12,544 bases of DNA from Firmicutes bacterium UBA5010. Its GTDB lineage: Bacteria > Bacillota > Clostridia > Tissierellales > Sedimentibacteraceae. Below are positions 1 to 5,456 of the stretch, piece by piece (the first letter of the stretch is position 1; each line of letters opens with the position of its first letter). A program made the position numbers and the translations under genes. The notes beneath the pieces are model-generated. The model saw only the letters and a program-made list of their open reading frames with translations. It was not told the origin of the DNA and ran no database searches. The stretch is from NCBI GenBank assembly GCA_002396645.1, contig DGYI01000065.1:1-12544 (forward strand), given 5' to 3'.

Positions 1-1
1 A

Positions 2-202
2 GACGGCGTACAAGCTCCTACAATCACTTTTAATGGCACTACTTATACAACGCTAAAAGAGTTCGCAGACGCTCATAAAATCAATTATAGCAGTCTACGC
101 AACGCAATCAGCAAGGCACGCAAGGACAACAAAGATAGTTTCAAGTACAAATACTACAATTTTTATTTGGACGAATCAGACAACATAATAATATCTAAAT
201 AA
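2..202 (+). CDS. 3' end of an unrecognised mobile-element gene (5' end off the window)
   Basis: An open frame runs from the window edge to a TAA at 200-202 and gives 66 residues. I do not recognise the family. The visible part begins with a short beta-like stretch (ITFNGTTYTTLKEF) followed by a helix-turn-helix-like segment (FADAHKINYSSLRNAISKAR), which would suit a small DNA-binding tail. It ends in an aromatic-rich strand and DNIIISK. Base use resembles the recombinase downstream (gac, cgc and aac codons), not the AT-rich host genes, so it belongs to the inserted element. A strong hairpin follows the stop at once. It could be the C-terminus of an excision or regulatory protein, but that is inference only. 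Confidence 0.6.
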   Translation, partial: DGVQAPTITFNGTTYTTLKEFADAHKINYSSLRNAISKARKDNKDSFKYKYYNFYLDESDNIIISK

Positions 203-246
203 AAATAGCCTTTAAACCCGTATTTATCGGGCTTAAAGGCTATTTT
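202..246 (+). terminator. Intrinsic terminator, possibly bidirectional
   Basis: A 19-base arm (202-220) pairs with 228-246 around a 7-base loop, with a single A/C mismatch on the plus strand that becomes a G-U pair in the minus-strand RNA. The arm starts with AAAA and ends with TTTT, so either transcript gets a U-rich 3' side. It starts on the last base of the upstream stop codon, so it most likely ends that gene's transcript and insulates the recombinase leader. Confidence 0.8.
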
Positions 247-532
247 ACATCTATCTTTGCATATACTTACAATTTTACCCGCCTTTTTTGCCTCATTAAC
301 CCCGACCCCATAGAGGTTAAACCCTAAAATATTACACAAGGTGACACGCCTTATATAATAAGTAAGTGATATAAGTTTCCGGAGTTTAAAATTTCATTCC
401 ACTTTTCCACCCAAAAATATTACAAAGCCGTAGCTCCCTTAAAGACTTTTCCAACGCCTGTTATTTACAGGCGTCTACTCCCTCCTTCCTCCTTAACCCC
501 TCTCCCATATAGCCTCGCACAGAAGTTCACTA
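247..532. other. Gene-free leader region upstream of the recombinase
   Basis: No convincing ORF is present on either strand. It holds an approximate direct repeat, ACCC(T/A)AAAATATTACA at 321-336 and 409-424 (15 of 16 bases, 88 bp apart), and a short palindrome CTTAT-ATA-ATAAG at 350-362. It also has a hairpin, ACGCCTGT/ACAGGCGT at 454-474 with a 5-base loop, and a pyrimidine-rich tract at 475-505. The hairpin has no T-run, so it is not an obvious terminator. These could be recombinase or regulator binding sites. Confidence 0.5.
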
Positions 533-562
533 TTGACGGCACTCCCTACCGAGTGGCATAAT
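533..562 (+). promoter_or_regulatory. Probable SigA-type promoter of the recombinase gene
   Basis: A -35 box TTGACG (533-538) and a -10 box CATAAT (557-562) are separated by 18 bases. Transcription would start near 569, giving a leader of about 58 bases before the recombinase ATG. That leader begins with an inverted repeat TATAGCGA (568-575) / TCGCTATA (588-595), which could be a 5' hairpin or an operator sitting on the start site. The boxes are seen; their activity is inferred. Confidence 0.5.
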
Positions 563-627
563 CTTACTATAGCGACACACGCAAGGTTCGCTATACTATA
601 ATCCTTAGGGAGGAGGAACAAAACCTT

Positions 628-2667
628 ATGGCAAAACCAAAGAAACGAGTTGTTGCCTGCTATGCGAGAGTTTCAACGGCGTCTAAAGAGCAGGCAAGCA
701 GTTTTGAAAACCAACAATCTTTTTTCCAAGATTACATAAAAAGGTCCAACAACTACAAACTGCATAAGATTTACGCCGACCCCGGCATATCAGGAACACT
801 ATTCAAAAGAGAGAAGTTCGAGGAAATGCTCTACGACGCAGGTCTTGACTTAACCATCAACAAACATGAAGCCGTAATAACTAAGCAACTTAACGATTTA
901 TCCGACCAAGCCGAAGGCAAACCGTCAACAGTCCACTATATCAATTACACGGTACTTTTATCCGACCGTGAGCCTAAGTTCGACGAAATATTAGTCCGTA
1001 ATACCAGTCGTTTTGCCCGTAATATCGAAGTAGATGTAATCCTTAAAAGGCTTCGTCTTAAAGGCGTTTATGTGCGTTTCTTGGATATAGACAAAACCAC
1101 AGAAAAAGAAGAAGATATATCAATAATCCAGCTATTCCAGACCTTCGACGAACTATTTGTCCGAGATTTAAGCCGTAAAGTCCTAGCAGGCAACGAACGC
1201 TCCGTAGCCAACAAGATATTACGCTCACACCCAAAGCTCTACGGCTACAAGTACATACAACGCCCTAACTTGCAGGAAAACAACAAACTAGAACCCATAC
1301 CTCATGAAGCCGAGGTCGTTCAAAAGATATTTCGCCTCTATAATGGCTGCCTGACAGTAAATACTCTAAATACAGAGGGTTTTATTGGTTGCGACTTCGC
1401 CTGCAAGACCTGCACCCTTCCACGCACTAAGGGTCTAGGTATACGCAGGATTATTAACTATTTAACAGCCGAGGGCATAAAAACACGTGCCAAAAAGAAC
1501 TTCGGTAGTACAACCCTGAAAAACATATTGTCTAATGAAAAGTATGCAGGCTATATCAACACGGGCAAGTACACATCAGGCACAATCTTTAATAAATTGA
1601 CGACCCCAACTGTCAAGGACGACTACCTTTTAGAACTTGACCCAGTAAACATTGAACCCATAATCTCCCCAGAGCTGTTTTATCAGTGCGAAGCAATCAG
1701 GGAGAGCCGTATAACCAAAATTCACGCTAAGGGTAAATCCCCAGCACGCAGTACATACGGTGGTGGTTTCCTTGTCTGCGGCAAGTGTGGCTCTAATTAT
1801 CAGCACAATGTCGACCGTGGCAACCCGTTTTATTTGTGTGGGCTAAAAAAGTCTAAGGGTAGTTCAAAGTGCAACTCAGCGAATGTATCAGAGGCATATG
1901 TAACTCAATACCTCAATGACCTATTAGCAGGAGGACTAACCCCTTATTTTTATCGAGAGTATCAAGCAGTCTTAGTATCTACCCTAAACGCAATCAATCG
2001 ACGCTTAGAGTTCATCCGACGCAATCGTGACGAAGCCGTCCAAGAGGCTCTTAAAACTGAAATAGACACTTTAAACAAGCGACTTGACAACCTTTACGAC
2101 CAGTTCGGCGATAACATAAGCGACAGTCTAAAGAACTCAATAGCCAGAAACGAGGCAGTTTTATCTGAGAAGAAGGAAGAACTCCTTAAATACACTGTAA
2201 AACCACTTAAATTCTTAGAGGAGGTATCCACTGACTTACTACCTAAAGCCGAAGCTATACTAGAAGTGCTTGACAATCTGTATCAAAACTTACAGCAAGA
2301 GTACACGCAAGCAGACTTAGCAGCAGTCGACCACTTAGTAGTCCACGGTACAAGCAACCAGTTAGGGGGCAAACCGTCACCCGTTGCCTTGACCCCTGTA
2401 CTTGCTAAGGACCAAGAACTTGAAGCTCTTTTATCGGCAAGCGAACCTGACCTTAAAACATATAAACCATTGAAATTCAAGACAGAAGCTCGCCGACATA
2501 TACACATAGATATGGATGGTTCTGCAACAGTAAAAACCATAACAAAAAAAGAAGCCGACGCACTACGCACCGACCCCACATTTGTACAACTTTTATCACT
2601 AACTGCTCTTAAAGACACCTTGACGGATTTATCCGAAACTCTGAAAGCCTTGCAGGAGCTGTATTAA
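628..2667 (+). CDS. Large serine recombinase (site-specific integrase) of the inserted element
   Basis: A 679-residue serine integrase that likely inserts and excises the element at comM through a phosphoserine-DNA intermediate. Residues 7-70 carry the resolvase core: YARVS, with S16 the expected nucleophile and R14 beside it, then PGISGTLFKREKFEEM at 52-67. The second half of the catalytic domain has RNTSRFARN (124-132). A recombinase domain (about 200-360), a zinc ribbon (C384, C387, C404, C415) and a coiled coil (about 445-525) follow in the usual order. Odd points are an insertion of roughly 45 residues inside the catalytic domain (about 72-117) and an extra CxxxCxxC cluster (C255, C259, C262). 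The start is set by GGGAGGAGG at 608-616. CGT/CGC arginine codons and higher GC than the host genes show foreign origin. It lies at the element's right end, the usual place. Confidence 0.93.
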   Translation: MAKPKKRVVACYARVSTASKEQASSFENQQSFFQDYIKRSNNYKLHKIYADPGISGTLFKREKFEEMLYDAGLDLTINKHEAVITKQLNDLSDQAEGKPSTVHYINYTVLLSDREPKFDEILVRNTSRFARNIEVDVILKRLRLKGVYVRFLDIDKTTEKEEDISIIQLFQTFDELFVRDLSRKVLAGNERSVANKILRSHPKLYGYKYIQRPNLQENNKLEPIPHEAEVVQKIFRLYNGCLTVNTLNTEGFIGCDFACKTCTLPRTKGLGIRRIINYLTAEGIKTRAKKNFGSTTLKNILSNEKYAGYINTGKYTSGTIFNKLTTPTVKDDYLLELDPVNIEPIISPELFYQCEAIRESRITKIHAKGKSPARSTYGGGFLVCGKCGSNYQHNVDRGNPFYLCGLKKSKGSSKCNSANVSEAYVTQYLNDLLAGGLTPYFYREYQAVLVSTLNAINRRLEFIRRNRDEAVQEALKTEIDTLNKRLDNLYDQFGDNISDSLKNSIARNEAVLSEKKEELLKYTVKPLKFLEEVSTDLLPKAEAILEVLDNLYQNLQQEYTQADLAAVDHLVVHGTSNQLGGKPSPVALTPVLAKDQELEALLSASEPDLKTYKPLKFKTEARRHIHIDMDGSATVKTITKKEADALRTDPTFVQLLSLTALKDTLTDLSETLKALQELY

Positions 2668-2675
2668 CAGCTCCT
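2654..2675. repeat. Inverted repeat spanning the recombinase stop codon, near the element end
   Basis: AGGAGCTGT (2654-2662) and ACAGCTCCT (2667-2675) form a perfect 9-bp stem around ATTA, with the TAA stop (2665-2667) in the loop and arm. There is no T-run after it, so it is a poor intrinsic terminator. It ends about 12-17 bases before the point where comM sequence resumes. That fits a half-site bound by the integrase, or a 3' RNA-stabilising hairpin. Confidence 0.55.
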
Positions 2676-2720
2676 TGCGTTTGTACCCCAACATTAGAAG
2701 GTTATGCCCTCCGGCAGCAG
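2676..2720. other. Element/comM junction (one recombined attachment site)
   Basis: Read on the minus strand, comM codons for GGHNLLM end at 2692. The expected next residues of the family are (I/L)GPPGSGKT, but the sequence reads LGYKRKE and runs into the tail of the recombinase gene. The switch from host to element DNA therefore lies between about 2685 and 2692, within CCCCAACA. The exact crossover bases cannot be read without the other junction or an uninterrupted comM. The conserved P-loop codons are a typical integrase target choice. Confidence 0.7.
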
Positions 2721-3385
2721 CAATTTCTACTGCTCTTTTAAGGGCTGCCTGTCCTTTAATTTCAGAAAAGTCTTCTTCATATTTAAAATCAGAAAAAGAA
2801 TCTTCATATACTGATTTATAAGAAGATATTTCAATTTCTGAATTTAAGTAATCTACAAGTTCAGTTAATGTTTTGACCGGTACTATATCTATGTTATCTA
2901 TAACTCCGCATTCCTCTTTATTTTCTTCGGGAATTATGACCTTTTTTATATTATTGTTTCTAAGACTGATAACTAAGGGTAAAGCTCCCTGTATTTTTGT
3001 TATTTTGCCATCTAAGGACAGCTCACCTATAAAGCATATATCATTAATTTTATTTTTAATTATTTTTCCGGCAGAAAGTATACCTACTGCAATAGGTAAG
3101 TCCATTTGACTTCCCTCTTTTTTTAAATTTGCCGGAGCCAAGTTTATTGTAATCTTACTTACCGGAAACTTATATCCGCTGTTCTTTATAGATGCCCTTA
3201 CTCTTTCTTTTGCCTCTTTAATTGCGGTATCTGCTAATCCTACAATATTAAAACCCGGTAATCCGTTTGACAAATCTGTTTCAACTTCAATTATACAGCC
3301 CTCAAGACCTTGTAATATACACGCTTTAACTTTTGACAACATTATTGTTTTCCCCCCAAATATTTATGTGCTAACAGTTATATAT

Positions 3386-3736
3386 CTAAACTTCAAACGC
3401 ATTTTCAATATAATTTATTTCTTTTTTATCAATTATTATTTCTATTACATCAAATCTGCATTTAACATCATCATAATTTTTCTTCATTAAATAATACTTA
3501 GCAGTGCTTATAATTTTTTTTATTTTGACCGGAGTTACATATTCACTCGGATAACCGAAATCTACATTTTTTCTTCCCTTTACTTCGATAAAGATAAGAA
3601 CACCATCCTTTAGTGCAATAATATCTATTTCTCCGAATTTACACAAAAAATTGGTATCTAAAATAATATATTTATTATTCAACAAATATCTTTTTGCAAT
3701 TTCTTCAAAATAAAACCCCTTGTTACCCCTATACAT
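3386..3736 (-). CDS. yraN: YraN/UPF0102 family nuclease-fold protein
   Basis: A 116-residue protein of the YraN family, which has a restriction-endonuclease-like (PD-(D/E)xK type) fold; its cellular role is poorly defined but is often linked to DNA processing. The signature residues are present: GEIDIIA at 35-41 (D38) and FIEVKGR at 49-55 (E51, K53), with an upstream helix containing the family's G.. .E..A..YL pattern. Length matches the family. The ATG follows GAGGGAG by six bases. It sits 13 bases after rnhB and 43 before comM, a very common order in Firmicutes, and is translated from the same message. Confidence 0.9.
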   Translation of the reverse strand: MYRGNKGFYFEEIAKRYLLNNKYIILDTNFLCKFGEIDIIALKDGVLIFIEVKGRKNVDFGYPSEYVTPVKIKKIISTAKYYLMKKNYDDVKCRFDVIEIIIDKKEINYIENAFEV

Positions 3737-3749
3737 ACTAACTCCCTCA

Positions 3750-4382
3750 TTAAAACATTGCCATTTGCTCGTTTATATCCAGTATCTTTTTTAAAAAACT
3801 AAATCTATGTATATCCGTTGGTCCATATTTTAACAATGCATCAATATGGTCCTTAGTACCATAACCCTTATTGCTCTTAAAGTTGTACTCCGGATAGATT
3901 GTGTCAAGCTCCATCATCGTCCTGTCTCTTGTAACCTTTGCTATAATTGAGGCAGCAGCTATTCCATGACAGTTAGCATCACCCTTTATAATATTAGACT
4001 GCGGAATATCTGTATTAAGTTTTTCCGCATCAATAAGTAAATAATCAGGCAAGATTGCTTGTCCCTCTTTTGTTTTTAAGTTTGAGACAGCTTGAAGCAT
4101 TGCCATTTTTGTCGCATTCTTTATGTTTATTTCATCAATTGTTTTGCAATCTATTTCTCCGATACCTATTGCAATTGATTTTTGGACTATCTCATCGAAT
4201 AATTTATCTCTTTTCTTGGGAGTTAATTTTTTTGAATCATTTACTCCTTCAATTAAAAGATTTCTTGGCATTATTATAGCACATGTTACAACGCTTCCTG
4301 CCAAACAGCCTCTGCCGACCTCATCAATACAGGCTATATAATTATAACCTTTTTCATATATTTCATTTTCGATTTTAAGCAT
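3750..4382 (-). CDS. rnhB: Ribonuclease HII
   Basis: A manganese- or magnesium-dependent endonuclease that cuts the RNA strand of RNA-DNA hybrids and starts removal of single ribonucleotides misincorporated in DNA. Counting from the ATG at 4382 (210 residues), the four acidic catalytic residues are visible: D20 and E21 in IDEVGRG, D118 in LLIDAE and D153 in KVTRDR. Also present are VNDSKKLTPKKR (47-58), KGDANCHGIAAASIIAKV (133-150), and SNKGYGTKDH and IHRFSF near the C-terminus. I prefer this ATG over the in-frame GTG at 4391 because GAGGG lies eight bases upstream, while the GTG overlaps that site. The start overlaps the rbgA stop by eight bases, suggesting translational coupling. Confidence 0.95.
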   Translation of the reverse strand: MLKIENEIYEKGYNYIACIDEVGRGCLAGSVVTCAIIMPRNLLIEGVNDSKKLTPKKRDKLFDEIVQKSIAIGIGEIDCKTIDEINIKNATKMAMLQAVSNLKTKEGQAILPDYLLIDAEKLNTDIPQSNIIKGDANCHGIAAASIIAKVTRDRTMMELDTIYPEYNFKSNKGYGTKDHIDALLKYGPTDIHRFSFLKKILDINEQMAMF

Positions 4383-5241
4383 CTTTATCACCCTCTAAAT
4401 CTTCAATTCTTTCAAGAGTAATTCTTCCAAGCTTTCCATCCTGAAAATCACTTAAAATCATTCTGCTGACACGTTCATAATTGATTTCGTTTTTATTTAA
4501 GATACATCCTCTTTTTATTGCAATATTGTCAATATTCTCTATTGTCTTATCTGAAAGCTCTATACCGTATCTGCCCGGCAATGCATTTTTATCTATCTTT
4601 ACTAATTTTTCAACAAAGCTGTATGCAATTTCTTCAATCTGCAAAACTTCTTCCTTTATAGCTCCTGTAAATGCCAGATTCAAAGCACCCTGTTCGCTGA
4701 TAAACTTAGGCCACAAAATTCCCGGTGTATCCAATAAATCAATATTTTTAGGAAGTCGTATCCACTGCTTTCCTTTAGTTACACCCGGCATATTTCCTGT
4801 TTTGGCACTTTTACGCTTTGCGATAGAATTTATAAGCGTTGATTTACCAACATTGGGTATTCCGACAATCATTGCTTTTATAACCTTATTCATTATGCCC
4901 TTGTTGCGATATCTTTCAGCAAGATCGGCAGTTGCCTCTTCAATCACGGCTTCAACCTTTTTTAACTCTTTATTGTCTGTTGAATTGTATAAAACCGTAT
5001 AATAGCCTAAATTTTTATAATAATTTTCCCAAGCCTTATTCAAATTTGGGTTTGCTAAATCGTATTTATTTATAATCAAAACTCTTCTTTTATTAACAAA
5101 TAACTCATCAAAATCAGGATTTTTACTGCTTATAGGAATTCTTGCATCAACCAGCTCTATAACTAAATCAACAAGTTTTATATTTTCTTTTAATAAATCC
5201 TTGGTCTTTTTCATATGACCCGGATACCAATTTATATTCAT
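4375..5241 (-). CDS. rbgA: Ribosome biogenesis GTPase RbgA (YlqF)
   Basis: A 288-residue circularly permuted GTPase needed for late assembly of the 50S ribosomal subunit. The motif order is permuted: N58-K59-Y60-D61 (G4) comes before GIPNVGKS at 127-134 (G1), followed by MPGVTKG around 151-157 (G2) and DTPG at 171-174 (G3). The N-terminal WYPGHMKK contains H9, the residue known in Bacillus RbgA to support GTP hydrolysis. A C-terminal helical domain follows. An AGAGG site precedes the ATG by about eight bases. It is the first gene of the rbgA-rnhB-yraN-comM operon, with its own promoter and a structured leader. Confidence 0.95.
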   Translation of the reverse strand: MNINWYPGHMKKTKDLLKENIKLVDLVIELVDARIPISSKNPDFDELFVNKRRVLIINKYDLANPNLNKAWENYYKNLGYYTVLYNSTDNKELKKVEAVIEEATADLAERYRNKGIMNKVIKAMIVGIPNVGKSTLINSIAKRKSAKTGNMPGVTKGKQWIRLPKNIDLLDTPGILWPKFISEQGALNLAFTGAIKEEVLQIEEIAYSFVEKLVKIDKNALPGRYGIELSDKTIENIDNIAIKRGCILNKNEINYERVSRMILSDFQDGKLGRITLERIEDLEGDKDA

Positions 5242-5262
5242 GTTTAAACCTCTATTCTTTTG

Positions 5263-5304
5263 ATTGTTTTGTCGAAAAAAAAATCCCTATAGGGACAAAA
5301 CGAT
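5263..5304 (-). promoter_or_regulatory. rbgA leader with mutually exclusive hairpins (possible attenuator)
   Basis: In the minus-strand RNA a short hairpin UCCC-UAUA-GGGA (5295-5284) is followed at once by nine U residues (5283-5275), the layout of a weak intrinsic terminator. A second pairing, GUUUUGUC (5301-5294) with GACAAAAC (5273-5266), encloses this and shares two bases with the first stem, so the two compete. This lies between the promoter and the rbgA start. Regulation is inferred; the 4-bp terminator stem is weak. Confidence 0.35.
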
Positions 5305-5325
5305 TATGAAACAGTATTTTGTATA

Positions 5326-5354
5326 AAATTACCATATAATAATTGTTTTGTCAA
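5326..5354 (-). promoter_or_regulatory. Probable promoter of the rbgA-rnhB-yraN-comM operon
   Basis: On the minus strand a consensus -35 TTGACA (5354-5349) is followed after 17 bases by TAATTT (5331-5326), which is preceded by TGG to form an extended -10 (TGnTAATTT). The -10 itself is poor, matching consensus at three positions. Transcription would begin near 5320, leaving a leader of about 80 bases. Confidence 0.5.
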
Positions 5355-5386
5355 CGTTTAATTTAACCATATAAATTATATACGGC

Positions 5387-5419
5387 GTATAGAGTGTATA
5401 CCTTGTATACACTCCATAC
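5387..5419 (-). repeat. Long inverted repeat downstream of the beta-lactamase-fold gene
   Basis: GTATAGAGTGTATAC (5387-5401) and GTATACACTCCATAC (5405-5419) pair over 15 positions around a 3-base loop. The single A/C mismatch becomes G-U in minus-strand RNA. Outside the arms, ATTATATA-CGGC on the left again resembles the complement of GCCATATATAAT on the right, with a bulge, extending the fold. It starts 38 bases after the stop of the upstream gene. There is no U-tract beyond it, so it is a 3' hairpin or a binding site rather than a standard terminator. Confidence 0.6.
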
Positions 5420-5456
5420 ATTATTTATGCCATATATAATATTAATTATTCAAGTA

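Larger units (their letters stand above)
2629..3342 (-). pseudogene. comM: comM/yifB N-terminal fragment, interrupted by the element
   Basis: This is the first part of a Mg-chelatase-like AAA+ ATPase (ComM/YifB family, normally about 500 residues). ComM is a branch-migration helicase for transformation in some Gram-negative bacteria; the role of the Gram-positive homologue is less clear. Residues 1-217 are host-derived and contain the N-terminal ChlI-type domain (GLPGFNIVGLADTAIKEAKERVRA, INLAPANLKKEG, DLPIAVGIL, GELSLDGKI) and the start of the ATPase domain (FSEIKGQAALKRAVEIAAAGGHNLLM). The frame then continues for 18-20 element-encoded residues to a stop inside the antisense of the recombinase end. 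All ATP-binding and hydrolysis motifs are lost, so the product should be inactive. The start ATG has GGGGGGA upstream. It is the last gene here of the rbgA operon, 43 bases after yraN. Confidence 0.9.

Noticed and set aside
454..474. Hairpin as a transcription terminator
   Set aside because: The 8-bp stem is good but there is no T-run on either strand.
247..532. CRISPR array, tRNA or replication iterons in the element leader
   Set aside because: Only one two-copy 16-base repeat and isolated hairpins are present; no regular spacing, cloverleaf or origin-type cluster.
2094..2618. Two open frames antisense to the recombinase
   Set aside because: They are serine- and alanine-rich shadows of a strongly supported gene and lack ribosome binding sites.
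2629..2691. C-terminal tail of the comM frame as native protein
   Set aside because: It is the antisense of the recombinase 3' end and lacks the P-loop found in all family members.
4383..4391. GTG start for RNase HII at 4391
   Set aside because: The GTG overlaps the GAGGG site that is ideally spaced for the ATG at 4382.
4055..5002. Plus-strand frames opposite rnhB and rbgA
   Set aside because: Low-complexity Leu/Phe/Ser translations mirror conserved genes on the other strand.
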